Shown: positions 31,763 to 41,265 of the stretch, in pieces
How positions within the stretch are numbered: position 1 is the stretch's first letter
Layout: every line of letters starts with the position of its first letter
Source of the DNA: Catenulispora sp. GP43
GTDB taxonomy: Bacteria > Actinomycetota > Actinomycetes > Streptomycetales > Catenulisporaceae
Direction: 5' to 3'
DNA: 64,000 nt
NCBI RefSeq assembly: GCF_041260665.1
Contig: NZ_JBGCCT010000038.1
Coordinates: forward strand, 1 to 64,000
Translations under genes and position numbers: made by a program
The notes under the pieces: generated by a model
Seen by the model: the letters and a program-made list of their open reading frames with translations, nothing else
The model's database searches: none
What the model was told of the DNA's origin: nothing

Positions 31763-33523
31763 TCAGATGTCGTTGCCGGCGATGTACCCGAACGTCATCG
31801 CGGGACCGATGGTGGAACCGGCACCGGCGTAGCTGTGCCCCATGACGGCGGCGCTGGCGTTGCCGGCCGCGTAGAGGCCGCCGATGACCGAGCCGTCGGG
31901 GCGCAGGACGCGGGCCCGTTCGTCGGTGACCATGCCGCCCTTGGTGCCGAGGTCGCCGGGGACGATCTTCAGGGCGTAGAACGGGGCGAGCCACAGCGGT
32001 GCCAGGCACGAGTTCGGGATGATGGCGGGGTCGGTGTAGTAGTGGTCGTAGACGCTGGCCCCGCGGCCGTAGTCGGTGTCCTTGCCGGTGACCGCCAGGC
32101 CGTTGAAGTGCGCGACGGTGTTCGTCAGGACCGATGGCGAGACGCCGATCTGGCCGGCCAGGCCCCACAGGGTCAGGTCCTTGCAGACCGAGCCGTTCTG
32201 GTACCAGGAGTCGGGGAACGGCAGCGTCGGCAGAATGTCGCGGAAGACGTACCGGTCGCGGAAGTTCTGGTCGATGATCAGCCAGGCGGGGATGTCCGGC
32301 GCCGCGGCGTTCTGCCGGTACATCGTGTGCACCACGTCCACGTACGGCGCCGCCTCGTCGACGAACCGGTGCCCGGCCTGGTTCACGATCAGGCCGCCGG
32401 GCAGGGTGCGCTCGGCCAGGCAGAAGTACGGGCCGTCGCCGCTGGGGATCGTCGGGCCCCACCAGGCGTCGTCCATCAGGGCCAGGGCGGCGCCGGCACG
32501 CTGGCCGGCCAGGATGCCGTCGCCGGTGTTCTCCTTGGCGCCGACGCTCCAGGTGGTGCCGATCGGCTGCTGCTGGTACTGGGCCCGCATCGCGGCGTTG
32601 TGCTCGAAGCCGCCGGAGCCGACGATCACGCCGCGGCGGGCGTTGATGAGGCCGGGGGTGCCGTTCTGGGTGACCACGACGCCGGCCGCGCTGCCGTTGA
32701 CGATGTTCAGGTCGGTGAGCGGGGTGTTCAGCAGCACCGGGACGCCGGCCTGCATCAGCCCGGCGCGCAGCCCGGTGGCCAGGGACTGGCCCATGGTCAG
32801 CGGCTTCTGCCCGGCCAGCGCGGCGGCGGCCCCGCGGGCGGCGGCCTCGGCGGCGACGGCCGTGCCCTTGGCGTTGACCGCGGCCAGGTTGATCCACTTG
32901 TAGTCCTGGCTGAAGATCACCAGGCCCGCGGGGACCGGGAGGTAGGCCGGGTTGAGGTTGGCGAGTTCGGCGCCGAGGATGTTGCCGTCGATGACGTCCG
33001 GCTCGATGGAGCGGCCGCCCGGCATCCCGCCGGGGAGTTCCGGATAGTAGTCGGAGTATCCGTCCATCCACTTGAAGCGGCACGGGCTGTGCGCCATGAC
33101 GAACGACAGCATCGCCGGGCCGTTGGTCAGGAACGCGTTCTGGCGGGCCGGCGTCGATCCGCTGCCGACGACCGCGGCCAGGTACTCGGCGGCCAGGGCC
33201 GGGGTGTCCGGGACGCCGGCGGCCAGGATCACCGAGTTGTTCGGGATCCAGATCCCGGCGCCAGAGCGCGCGGCCGAGCCGCCGAACGTCGGGGCCTTCT
33301 CCACGACCACTACGGACAGGCCGCGGGCGGCCGCGGTGAGGGCGGCGGTCATCCCGGCGGCACCGCAGCCGACCACGACGACGTCGTACGTGCCCAGCAC
33401 CGGGGCGTCGGCATAGGCGTTCGTGCCGGCGAAGGCCCCGGCGCCGAACAGAGCGGCGGTCCCCGCGGCGGCACCCTGCAGGACGCGGCGGCGGGAGAGG
33501 TCTGGTGTTCCGTGCTCGGGCAT
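31763..33523 (-). CDS. 3-ketosteroid Delta1-dehydrogenase-like flavoprotein, Tat-exported
   Basis: A 586-residue FAD oxidoreductase. A twin-arginine signal (SRRRVLQG near residue 10) precedes the FAD motif VVVVGCGAAGMTAAL (about 48-62). The C-terminus GLYAAGNASAAVMGHSYAGAG with STIGPAMTFGYIAG is the hallmark of KstD-like enzymes, which introduce a C1-C2 double bond into 3-keto steroids. The active-site tyrosine of that segment is present (near residue 565). A Tat signal is unusual for KstD, which is generally cytoplasmic, so another substrate is possible. Nearby genes give no steroid cluster. Confidence 0.78.
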   Translation of the reverse strand: MPEHGTPDLSRRRVLQGAAAGTAALFGAGAFAGTNAYADAPVLGTYDVVVVGCGAAGMTAALTAAARGLSVVVVEKAPTFGGSAARSGAGIWIPNNSVILAAGVPDTPALAAEYLAAVVGSGSTPARQNAFLTNGPAMLSFVMAHSPCRFKWMDGYSDYYPELPGGMPGGRSIEPDVIDGNILGAELANLNPAYLPVPAGLVIFSQDYKWINLAAVNAKGTAVAAEAAARGAAAALAGQKPLTMGQSLATGLRAGLMQAGVPVLLNTPLTDLNIVNGSAAGVVVTQNGTPGLINARRGVIVGSGGFEHNAAMRAQYQQQPIGTTWSVGAKENTGDGILAGQRAGAALALMDDAWWGPTIPSGDGPYFCLAERTLPGGLIVNQAGHRFVDEAAPYVDVVHTMYRQNAAAPDIPAWLIIDQNFRDRYVFRDILPTLPFPDSWYQNGSVCKDLTLWGLAGQIGVSPSVLTNTVAHFNGLAVTGKDTDYGRGASVYDHYYTDPAIIPNSCLAPLWLAPFYALKIVPGDLGTKGGMVTDERARVLRPDGSVIGGLYAAGNASAAVMGHSYAGAGSTIGPAMTFGYIAGNDI

Positions 33524-33637
33524 GCGAAGCCCTCCGAATCAAAGGCCTGAGAACAATCAGGACAGCCCTGACGGTGCATCAGGAATCTGATCCGGTGGTC
33601 TTGGGAAGTCAAGAGGCTCCGGACCTGCGCCGGTCCC

Positions 33638-35470
33638 TCAGTACAGCGGCGGCCCGACCACGAACGAGACCGCCAGCGACCGGCTCCCCGACGCGGCCCG
33701 CACGTGGTAGCGCCCGTCGGGCAGCACCAGCGCGCCGGCGCCCTGATCGAGCGCGACACTGAACATCCCGCTGCCGTCCACCACGGTCTTGACCGGCGGC
33801 ACGGCGGCGTCGAGGAACGTGATGGTGACGGTCTGCCCGGCCGGCCAGCCGTTGCCGTTGAGGATGTAGGTGGTCCGGGGGTCGCCGAACGGCGGCCGCA
33901 CCCCGAGCTGGGTGCCGCCGGCCTGGGTGACCGCGCCCGGCGGCGGGCTGGGCGGGCCGCCTTCCGGGGGCGGCCCCTGCGGCGGCGGGCCGCCGCCTCG
34001 GGTCGGCGGGGGCGGGGGCGGCGAGTTCGTCGGGGGCGGGGAGCCGGGCGGCACGCCGGTGGCGCCGAGCCCCGCGGTCGTCGTGACGGGGGCCCCGGGG
34101 CCGGCCGCCGGATGCGCCGAGTCGCCGCTGGTGCCGCTGGTGCCGCTGGTGCCGCCCTTCAGCGACCCGATCAGCAGCAGACCACTGATCGCCGCGCCGC
34201 CCAGGGCCAGCAGGACGCAGACCGCGACCACCGCCGGCACCACCGGCGAGCGCCGCCCGAACCGGTCGCGCTCCCACCAGCGGGTCCGGTGCCGCCGGCG
34301 GTGCGCTGTGGAGTGGTACGACGACACCTCGTCCGGGGGCAGCGAGGGATGGCGGGGCCGCGGGTCTTGCTCCACCTCCACGGTCCCGTCGCCGCCGAAG
34401 CCGCTGCCGCCGCCGAAGTCTCCGTTGCCTCTGCTGTCTCTGCTGTCTCTGCGGTCCCCCAGGGCCGTGAGCTCGCCGGAGTCGCCGAAGTCACCGTCGG
34501 GCGCCGCCGCGTGGGTCGCCGCCTCGGCGGCAGCGCCGGCCGCGTCCGGCCCGGGCCGGCGCGACCGCGTCAGCTCCATCTGCGCGACGCGGTAGTCCTC
34601 GATGTAGGCCAGCACCGCCTCGGGAAGCGGCTGCACCGTGTCGGCCACGGCCAGGTGCGGTGCCAGGGCCGCGATCAGCGAGGCGGGTGTCGGCCGGTCG
34701 TCGGGGTCCAGCGCCAGGCACCCGGCGATCAGTCCGCGCAGTTCCCTGGGCACCGCCGTGAGGTCCGGAGCCTGCCGCATCTTCTGCAGCAGGACGCCGA
34801 CCGCCTTCTCCTCCTGATACAGGGCCGCGCCGGTGGCCGCGTGGTACAGCGTCGCGCCGAGCGCGAACACATCGGCGGCCGGCCCGACGACCCGGTCCCC
34901 CATCGCCTGCTCGGGCGCCATGTACAGCGGCGTCCCCATCACCATCCCGGCAGCGGTGCCCTGCGGCAGCCCGTCGCTGCGGGCCAGTCCGAAGTCGATG
35001 ACGCGCGGGCCGTCGGCGGTGACCAGCACGTTGGCCGGCTTGAAGTCCCGGTGGACCAGCTCGGCCCGGTGCACGCACTCCAGCGCCTCGGCGCACCCGG
35101 CGGCCAGCCACCGCACCGTCGAGACCGCCATCGGCCCGCAGGTGGTGACCAGTTCCTCCAACGACGGCGCGGGCACGTAGACCGTGGCCAGCCACGGCAG
35201 GTCGGCATGCGGATCGGCGCCCACCACCGCCGCGGTGAAGGCGCCGCTGACCCGCTTGGCCGCGTCCACTTCGTGGGCGAACCGGCGCCGGTAGCCGGGG
35301 TGCTCGGCCAGTCCGGACCTGATGGTCTTGACGGCCACGAGCCGCGAGGAGGCCGAGCGCGCGAGGAACACCTCGCCCATCGCCCCGGCGCCGAGCCGGC
35401 GCAACACCTCGTACGGCCCGATCCGGGCGGGGTGAAACGCTTGGGGCGGCTGCCCTGTCCGCGTCCGCAT
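33638..35470 (-). CDS. Receptor-type serine/threonine protein kinase
   Basis: A 610-residue membrane kinase. Residues 18-275 are a Hanks-type kinase: glycine loop GAGAMGEVFLA, Lys48, catalytic HRDFKPANVL (Asp142), DFGLA (Asp159) and MAPEQ. A basic juxtamembrane stretch precedes one membrane helix (PAVVAVCVLLALGGAAISGLLLIG). Outside lies a long Gly/Pro-rich linker (many PPP and GGP) and a C-terminal Ig-like domain (ILNGNGWPAGQTVTITFLD). The ATG follows GGAGGACGG. No PASTA domains are present, so it is not a PknB orthologue. Confidence 0.88.
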   Translation of the reverse strand: MRTRTGQPPQAFHPARIGPYEVLRRLGAGAMGEVFLARSASSRLVAVKTIRSGLAEHPGYRRRFAHEVDAAKRVSGAFTAAVVGADPHADLPWLATVYVPAPSLEELVTTCGPMAVSTVRWLAAGCAEALECVHRAELVHRDFKPANVLVTADGPRVIDFGLARSDGLPQGTAAGMVMGTPLYMAPEQAMGDRVVGPAADVFALGATLYHAATGAALYQEEKAVGVLLQKMRQAPDLTAVPRELRGLIAGCLALDPDDRPTPASLIAALAPHLAVADTVQPLPEAVLAYIEDYRVAQMELTRSRRPGPDAAGAAAEAATHAAAPDGDFGDSGELTALGDRRDSRDSRGNGDFGGGSGFGGDGTVEVEQDPRPRHPSLPPDEVSSYHSTAHRRRHRTRWWERDRFGRRSPVVPAVVAVCVLLALGGAAISGLLLIGSLKGGTSGTSGTSGDSAHPAAGPGAPVTTTAGLGATGVPPGSPPPTNSPPPPPPTRGGGPPPQGPPPEGGPPSPPPGAVTQAGGTQLGVRPPFGDPRTTYILNGNGWPAGQTVTITFLDAAVPPVKTVVDGSGMFSVALDQGAGALVLPDGRYHVRAASGSRSLAVSFVVGPPLY

Positions 35471-35629
35471 CGAGAACCGTCCTCCGGGAGGGGCTGTGGC
35501 GCCGGAGCCAGGGTGGGTGCTGGAGCTGCTGGAGCTTTGTTGAAGAGTCCCTAGTAATTTAGCCCTCTGATGCAGGGAGAAGCGCGGCTTCGAGCAAGTC
35601 CGTTCGACTAGTAATCGACTTGTTGCAAA

Positions 35630-36571
35630 CTAAACAATCGTCAGATCGGGCGAGGGCACCGGGACGTCCGGCGGCAGCAGCCCCTCCTGGCGCAAGCGGG
35701 CCCACAGTGCGGGCGGTATCGGCTCCGAGGCCCAGGACAGGTTCTCGGCCAGCTGCCCGCGCGAGGCGGGGCCGGTCAGGACACAGCGGACCGCGGAATG
35801 TCCATAAGGAAACTGCAATGCCACGGCCGCCGTGGGAATTTCGAACCCATGACAAACCTTTGCTATCCGCGCGGTCTTCGCACGGGTCTGCTCGTCGACG
35901 GGCCGGTAGCGGAACATGGGGTTCGTGACGCCGTCGATGAGCCCGCCGTGCAGGGACTGGGCCGCGACGACGGCGACGCCCCGGCGCTCGGCCTCCGGCA
36001 GCAGATCGTCGATGGCCTGGGTGTCCAGCAGGGTGTAGACACCGGCGGCCAGCACCAGGTCGATGTCGGTCTCGCGGATGAAGCGCGCCAGCATCGGCGC
36101 CTGCACCATGCCGACGCCGACCGCGCGGACCACTCCCTCCTCGCGCAGCCGGGCCACCGTCGGCCAGGCACCTTCCAACGCCTCGCGCCAGTGGTCGTCG
36201 GGATCGTGGATGTAGAGCATGTCCACACTGTCCACGCCCAGACGCAACAAGCTCTCCTCCACCGAGGTGAGCACGCCGTCCGGGCTGAAGTCGTAGATCC
36301 AGGGCGCCCCGGTCTGTGCGGTGTCGGGATGGGAGGGGCGGACCAGGCGACCGACCTTGGTGCTCAGCACGTACTCCGCACGCGGCCGACCCCGCAGAGC
36401 CAGACCCAGCAACCGCTCGGAGTGTCCGGATCCGTACATGGGCGCGGTGTCGAAGTACCGCATCCCGCTCTCCCACGCCGCGTCCACACAGTCCAGGGCC
36501 TGCCCGGCTCCGACGCCCTCGTTCGCGATCGCGGCGGCGCCGAAGCCCAGCCGCGGAAGACCGGCCATCAT
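35630..36571 (-). CDS. Aldo/keto reductase, D-threo-aldose 1-dehydrogenase-like
   Basis: A 313-residue aldo/keto reductase. The active-site residues are visible: Asp and Tyr in YFDTAPMYG, Lys in LSTKVGR and His in YIHDPDD. The layout fits the L-fucose/D-threo-aldose 1-dehydrogenase group, which oxidises aldoses to lactones. The start ATG overlaps the permease stop as ATGA, and it is the last gene of the sugar operon. This supports oxidation of the imported sugar. Confidence 0.83.
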   Translation of the reverse strand: MMAGLPRLGFGAAAIANEGVGAGQALDCVDAAWESGMRYFDTAPMYGSGHSERLLGLALRGRPRAEYVLSTKVGRLVRPSHPDTAQTGAPWIYDFSPDGVLTSVEESLLRLGVDSVDMLYIHDPDDHWREALEGAWPTVARLREEGVVRAVGVGMVQAPMLARFIRETDIDLVLAAGVYTLLDTQAIDDLLPEAERRGVAVVAAQSLHGGLIDGVTNPMFRYRPVDEQTRAKTARIAKVCHGFEIPTAAVALQFPYGHSAVRCVLTGPASRGQLAENLSWASEPIPPALWARLRQEGLLPPDVPVPSPDLTIV

Positions 36572-37497
36572 GCCTTGACCCCTCCGGACACCAAGTCCAC
36601 CCGCCAATACCGTTGCAACAGCAGGAACACCGCGGCCAGCGGAACGATCGACACCAACACCCCGATGATGACGATCGTGTACTGCGCGGCCTGGCCGCCG
36701 GTGATGATGAGCAGCCCGTACAACCCCTCGGTCAGCGGGAACAGCTGGTCCCGGTTGAGCATCACGAACGGCAGCAGGAAGTTGTTCCAGATCCCGATGA
36801 ACTGCAGCAGGAACACCGTCACCAGCGCCGGCATCATCAGCCGCGATCCGATGGAGGCGAACATCCGCCACTCCGAGGCCCCGTCGACCCGGGCCGCCTC
36901 CAGCACCTGGTCGCTGACCGAGGCCTCGGCGTAGACCTTGCACAGGTAGATGGCGAACGGGCTGACCAACTGCGGCAGGATCACCGCCGCGTAGTTGTTC
37001 GTGAGCCCCAGCTTGGCCAGCAGCAGGAACTGCGGGATGGCCAGCATGATCTGCGGGAGCAGGACCGCGGCGACGATCAGCCGGAACAGCCAGACGCTGC
37101 CGTGGAAGCGGTACTTGCCCAGCGCGTAGCCGGCGCAGCCGCACACGATCGTGGACAGCGTCGCGCCGCCGACCGCGTAGATCACCGAGTTGACCGCCCA
37201 GCGCGCGAAGATGCCGTGGTCGTAGGCGAACAGCGCGCGCAGGTTGGAGAAGAAGCCGCCGTGGAACGACGGCGCGAACGGCGCGGTCGAGAACAGCTCG
37301 CTGTTGGTCTTGGTGGACGCGATCACGATCCACACCACCGGCAGCACGCAGTACACGGCCCCGATCAGCAGGATGATGGTCGCGACCCAGTTGGTGCGCC
37401 CCCTTTTGGCGCCGGACCCGCCCTTGCCGGACCTGCCCCCGCCGGTCCCGACGCCGGTTCCGCGCGCCGTCCCGGTCCCGGTCGTGGCCGCTGTCAT
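36568..37497 (-). CDS. Carbohydrate ABC transporter permease (MalG-like)
   Basis: A 309-residue CUT1-family inner-membrane permease. After a Gly/Thr-rich N-terminal tail there are six membrane helices, and the EAA loop EAARVDGASEWRMFASIGSRLMMPAL contacts the ATPase. It overlaps the preceding permease as ATGA and its own stop overlaps the aldo/keto reductase start. Together with the MalF-like protein it makes the transmembrane channel. No ATPase gene is present, as often in actinomycetes that use a shared MsiK-type ATPase. Confidence 0.9.
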   Translation of the reverse strand: MTAATTGTGTARGTGVGTGGGRSGKGGSGAKRGRTNWVATIILLIGAVYCVLPVVWIVIASTKTNSELFSTAPFAPSFHGGFFSNLRALFAYDHGIFARWAVNSVIYAVGGATLSTIVCGCAGYALGKYRFHGSVWLFRLIVAAVLLPQIMLAIPQFLLLAKLGLTNNYAAVILPQLVSPFAIYLCKVYAEASVSDQVLEAARVDGASEWRMFASIGSRLMMPALVTVFLLQFIGIWNNFLLPFVMLNRDQLFPLTEGLYGLLIITGGQAAQYTIVIIGVLVSIVPLAAVFLLLQRYWRVDLVSGGVKA

Positions 37498-38384
37498 CGT
37501 TCACTCCCACGCGCTATCAGACGGAGCACCGTGTTGGCGGCCACGGTGGCGGCGACCGTCAGCACGATGAGCAGGAACGAGGCGGCGGCCCCGCGGTAGA
37601 TGTCGTTGTCCACGAAGGCGTCGGTGTAGACGCGCATCAACGGCACCCAGGTCGAGCTGATCGCGTTGGTGACCGGCTTGAGCGTGGTCGGCTCGTTGAA
37701 CAGCTGTAGGGCGCCGATCAGCGAGAAGACGGTCACCAGCGTCAGCGTCGGGGCCAGCATCGGCAGCTTGACGCGCAGCGCGATCTGCAGCTCGCTGGCC
37801 CCGTCCAGCTCGGCGGCCTGGAACAGCTCGCGCGGCAGGCCGCGCAGGGAGGTGTAGATGACGACCATGTTGAAGCCCAGGACGCCCCACACCGCCACGT
37901 TGGCCACGGCGAAGAACACCGTGTGCGAGCCGAAGTAGTTCACCACGTCCCCGCCGATCGGGCTGGTCGCCGGCAGGTACATGAAGCCCCACAGCAAGGT
38001 GGCGACCACGCCGGGCACCGCGTACGGCAGGAAGATCGCCAGGCGCGAGAAGCCGACGAGCCGGGTCCGTTTGGCGTCCAGGCACAGCGCGAACAGCGTC
38101 GACAGGCCGATGGTCGCCGGCACCCCGATCACCGCGACCAGCAGCATCCGGCCGATACTGTGCCAGAACTCGGCGTCGCCGAAGGCCGCCTGGTAGTTCT
38201 CCAGCCCGGCGAAGACGGTCGTCGGGTTGTCGGTCCCGAACAGGCCGCCGCCGGCTTTCTGCTTCATGAAGCTCAGGTAGATCGCATAGCCGCCCGGGGC
38301 GACGGTGAACAGCAGGAACAACACCACGGCCGGAAGGAGCAGGGCCTGCGGAAGCAGGGTGTGACGCTGGCGACGAGCCTTCAT
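37494..38384 (-). CDS. Carbohydrate ABC transporter permease (MalF-like)
   Basis: A 296-residue CUT1 permease with six predicted membrane helices (LLLPAVVLFLLFTVAPGGYAIYLSF as the first) and the EAA loop AAELDGASELQIALRVKLPMLAPTLT. GAGGAAGAGGAC lies just before the ATG. It follows the binding-protein gene by 20 bp and overlaps the second permease by 4 bp. It works with that permease and the binding protein to import a sugar or glycoside. Confidence 0.9.
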   Translation of the reverse strand: MKARRQRHTLLPQALLLPAVVLFLLFTVAPGGYAIYLSFMKQKAGGGLFGTDNPTTVFAGLENYQAAFGDAEFWHSIGRMLLVAVIGVPATIGLSTLFALCLDAKRTRLVGFSRLAIFLPYAVPGVVATLLWGFMYLPATSPIGGDVVNYFGSHTVFFAVANVAVWGVLGFNMVVIYTSLRGLPRELFQAAELDGASELQIALRVKLPMLAPTLTLVTVFSLIGALQLFNEPTTLKPVTNAISSTWVPLMRVYTDAFVDNDIYRGAAASFLLIVLTVAATVAANTVLRLIARGSER

Positions 38385-38404
38385 GTCCTCTTCCTCGCCC
38401 TTCC

Positions 38405-39724
38405 TCAGCCCGTGACGGAGAAGCCGCGCTTCTTCAGGTCGTCGACCGTCGCCTGCTGCATCTGCGTCAGGGCCGCCGACAGCGGCGTCTTGTTCTGCAG
38501 GGCGGCGGCGAAGTCGTTGGAGTAGGCGTCGAAGGTGACGTTCGCGTCCGGTCCCCAGACCTGGAACGTGCGGACGCTCTTCGCCTCCTGCGCGATCAAC
38601 GTGTTGTAGTCCTGCTGGTCGGACATGAACGGCGGCGGCGTCTTCAGCGCGTCCTGGTTCTGGTTGGACAGCGACGCCGGGAACGCGTCGACCTGCTGGA
38701 TCAGGGTCCTGACGCCCTCGGCGGAGGAGTTCAGCCACTTCACGAACTTCGCGGCCTCGGCCGGGTGCTTGGAGTTCGAGGTCACGGCCTCGGTCTCGCC
38801 GCCCCAGATGCCCACCGTCGGGTCGCCGGCGTCCCAGGCCGGCAGCGGCGCGGCCACCCACTTGCCGGAGGTGTCCTTGGCCACCGACGGGAACTGGTTC
38901 GGCGCCCACTGCGCGCTCACCCAGCCGATGATCGTGCCGTCGTTCATGTCGGTGCTCCACTGCGGGGACCAGTTCGGCTCCGGGGAGACCAGGCCCTTGT
39001 CGATCAGGTCGCTCCAGTAGTTCGCGACCTTCTGGGTCGGGGCGTCGTCGATGGCGACGTTCCAGGTGGTGCCGGAGGTGGTCCACCAGTTGGCGCCGGC
39101 CTGCTGCGCGAGCCCGGCGAACCAGCCGGAGTCCACCGCCGAGAAGTTGCCTATGTACTGCTTGGGGTTCCTGGCGTGGACGGTCGCGGCGTCGGCGGCG
39201 TACTCGGCCCAGGTGGTCGGGGGCTTCAGGCCCAGGGAGTCGAAGATGTCCTTGCGGTAGAAGAAGACCATGGGGCAGACGTTCTGCGGGACGCCGTAGG
39301 TCTTGCCCTCGAACTGCACCTGCGCCAGCGAGGACTTGTCGAAGTCCGCGGAGATGTCGCCGATGTACTGGTCGATCGGGACGATGACCTTGTTGGCGAT
39401 CAGCGCCGGGAGCGCCTGGTACTCGACCTCGGTGACGTCCGGGTTGGTGCCGGCGGCGTTGTTGGTGATCAGCTTGTTGTACAGGGTGTAGCCGGTGCCG
39501 GAGGGCTTGGTCAGCTGCACCTGGATGTTCGGGTTCTCCTTGTTCCACTGGTCCACCGCGGCCTGCATGCCGCCGTCCCAGTTGACGAAGGTCAGCGTCA
39601 CCTTGCCCTGCGAGCCGCCCGCGGCGCTGCTCTTGGCGGACGTGGAGGAACTGCATCCAGCCATGGCCGCGATGGCGGCGATAGCGGTCAGGGCTGTGGT
39701 GGCTCTTACAACGGTGGTACGCAA
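38405..39724 (-). CDS. Extracellular sugar-binding lipoprotein of the ABC importer
   Basis: A 439-residue CUT1 solute-binding protein. I place the start at the TTG at 39724, which has a perfect AAAGGAGG 7 nt upstream; the longer frame gives no signal peptide at its N-terminus. A lipobox MAGC gives Cys24. The family segment VTLTFVNWDGGMQAAVDQWNKENPNI follows. It delivers sugar to the two downstream permeases. It starts 13 bp after the aldehyde dehydrogenase gene. Confidence 0.9.
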   Translation of the reverse strand: MRTTVVRATTALTAIAAIAAMAGCSSSTSAKSSAAGGSQGKVTLTFVNWDGGMQAAVDQWNKENPNIQVQLTKPSGTGYTLYNKLITNNAAGTNPDVTEVEYQALPALIANKVIVPIDQYIGDISADFDKSSLAQVQFEGKTYGVPQNVCPMVFFYRKDIFDSLGLKPPTTWAEYAADAATVHARNPKQYIGNFSAVDSGWFAGLAQQAGANWWTTSGTTWNVAIDDAPTQKVANYWSDLIDKGLVSPEPNWSPQWSTDMNDGTIIGWVSAQWAPNQFPSVAKDTSGKWVAAPLPAWDAGDPTVGIWGGETEAVTSNSKHPAEAAKFVKWLNSSAEGVRTLIQQVDAFPASLSNQNQDALKTPPPFMSDQQDYNTLIAQEAKSVRTFQVWGPDANVTFDAYSNDFAAALQNKTPLSAALTQMQQATVDDLKKRGFSVTG

Positions 39725-39737
39725 TCTCTTGCCTCCT

Positions 39738-41168
39738 TTAGTGATTGGCCCAGGCCGGGTAGGACACCGGCGTGGTCTGCAGACCGATCCACTGCCGCCG
39801 GGTGAACCCGGCCAGCTGACCTTCCCCACCGTGACGGGCGTAGCCGTCGTTGACGTGTACCTCGTTGCTGTGCAGGCGCTCGGCGAACGCGTAGCCGCGC
39901 AGCGGGTCGCCGGAGAACACGGAGTTCATCAGCGTCCGGTGGCGGTTGGCGAGCTCCAGCGCTTCCGCCTCGGAGTCGACGACCGTGACCGGCATGACCG
40001 GCCCGAACGTCTCCTCCCGGAAGATCGGCATGTCCGGCGTGACGCCGGTCAGCACGGTCGGCCGGTAGAACAGGCCGTCGTACTCGGCGCCGACGGCGAC
40101 CCTCGCCCCGGCCGCGACCGAGGGCAGGACCAGCCCCTCGTGGAAGCGGGCCAGCTGGCCGGCGCTGATCACCGGGCCCAGGTCCACCTCCTCGCGCAGC
40201 GGATCGCCGACCCGCAGCTTGCGGACCCGCTCCACGACCGCCTCGGTGAAGGCTTCGGCGATCGGGCGCTGCACGATGTGCCGGCCGGCGCTGATGCAGG
40301 TCTGGCCCTGGTACCACAGCGCGGTCCAGACCGCGCAGCTCGCGGCCTGCTCGACGTCGGCGTCATCGAGCACGACGAAGGCGTTGTCCCCGCCGAGCTC
40401 GGTGACCACCGGCGTGCCGGTGCGGGCCCCGAGCTCGGTGATCGCGGCGCCCACCTCGTAGGACCCGGTGAAGTGGATCAGGTCCAGCCCCGGGTGCCGG
40501 GACAGCGCGGCACCGGTGGCCGGCCCGTCGCCGGGCAGCACGGCCAGCAGGCCGTCCGGGACCCCGGCGGCGCGCGCGGCCTCGGCGAGCACCTGCCCGC
40601 CGGCGATCGGCGTGAGCTCGGCGGGCTTGAGGACGACGGCGTTGCCGTAGGCCAGCCCCGGCGCCAGCGCCCGCATCGCCAGGCTCATCGGGTAGTTCCA
40701 CGGCACGATCAGGCCGATGACCCCCAGCGGCACCGCCCGGGACAGCGACATCTTGCCCGGCTTGTACGGCGGCAGGATCGCCCCGGCGTTCTCGGTGAGC
40801 TGGGTCGCGGAGTTCAGCAGCTGGTTGATCGCCTGGCCGAGCTCCTCCTCGGCCTTCTCCGCGGTGCCGCCGGTCTCACGGACGATCACCGCGATCAGCT
40901 CGTCGTGCCGCTGCTGGAGCTGCGCCGCGAAAGCCCGCAGGATCTCGCAGCGGGTGTTCGCATCGGTGGCGGCCCACGCCGGCTGCGCCCGCCGCGCGGC
41001 GGCCACCGCGCGGTCGACCTGCTCGGCGGAGGCGTCGCCGTAACGCGCGAACGCGGTACCGGCCGCCTTGTCCAGGACCGGCCGCCAGGCCGAGGCGGGC
41101 GCCTCGAAACGGCCGTCGATGTAGACCTCGGCGGTGTACTCCACCGCTTCCGTACTGACAGAACTCAT
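39738..41168 (-). CDS. NAD(P)-dependent aldehyde dehydrogenase
   Basis: A 476-residue ALDH. It has VPWNYP (cofactor region), FTGS, the catalytic glutamate in ELGGDN and the nucleophilic cysteine in GQTCISAGR. The short linker sequences recall benzaldehyde/vanillin- and lactaldehyde-type members. The ATG at 41168 (MSSVSTEAV) is preferred over one 7 codons upstream. It is the first gene of the sugar operon and should oxidise an aldehyde made from the imported sugar, by inference from context. Confidence 0.86.
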   Translation of the reverse strand: MSSVSTEAVEYTAEVYIDGRFEAPASAWRPVLDKAAGTAFARYGDASAEQVDRAVAAARRAQPAWAATDANTRCEILRAFAAQLQQRHDELIAVIVRETGGTAEKAEEELGQAINQLLNSATQLTENAGAILPPYKPGKMSLSRAVPLGVIGLIVPWNYPMSLAMRALAPGLAYGNAVVLKPAELTPIAGGQVLAEAARAAGVPDGLLAVLPGDGPATGAALSRHPGLDLIHFTGSYEVGAAITELGARTGTPVVTELGGDNAFVVLDDADVEQAASCAVWTALWYQGQTCISAGRHIVQRPIAEAFTEAVVERVRKLRVGDPLREEVDLGPVISAGQLARFHEGLVLPSVAAGARVAVGAEYDGLFYRPTVLTGVTPDMPIFREETFGPVMPVTVVDSEAEALELANRHRTLMNSVFSGDPLRGYAFAERLHSNEVHVNDGYARHGGEGQLAGFTRRQWIGLQTTPVSYPAWANH

Positions 41169-41201
41169 CAAGGATCCCGACCTCTGCAATCCCGACCGGA
41201 C

Positions 41202-41244
41202 TTAATTAACGATGAAAGATAAGGGGGCGGAAGAGGCCTGTCAA
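41202..41244 (-). promoter_or_regulatory. Promoter of the sugar operon with TTAATTAA operator
   Basis: Read on the minus strand: TTGACA (41244-41239), 16-bp spacer, TTATCT (41222-41217), then the palindrome TTAATTAA (41209-41202) near the expected transcription start. It lies between the ThuA gene end and the aldehyde dehydrogenase ATG. The AT palindrome in GC-rich DNA is a plausible binding site for the upstream ROK repressor. Confidence 0.6.
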
Positions 41245-41265
41245 CGCCCCCGCCGCCACCGCGCC

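Noticed and set aside
31083..33542. 819-codon minus-strand frame
   Set aside because: Only its last 186 codons are real (the sigma factor). The rest is an out-of-frame reading of the ketosteroid-dehydrogenase-like gene.
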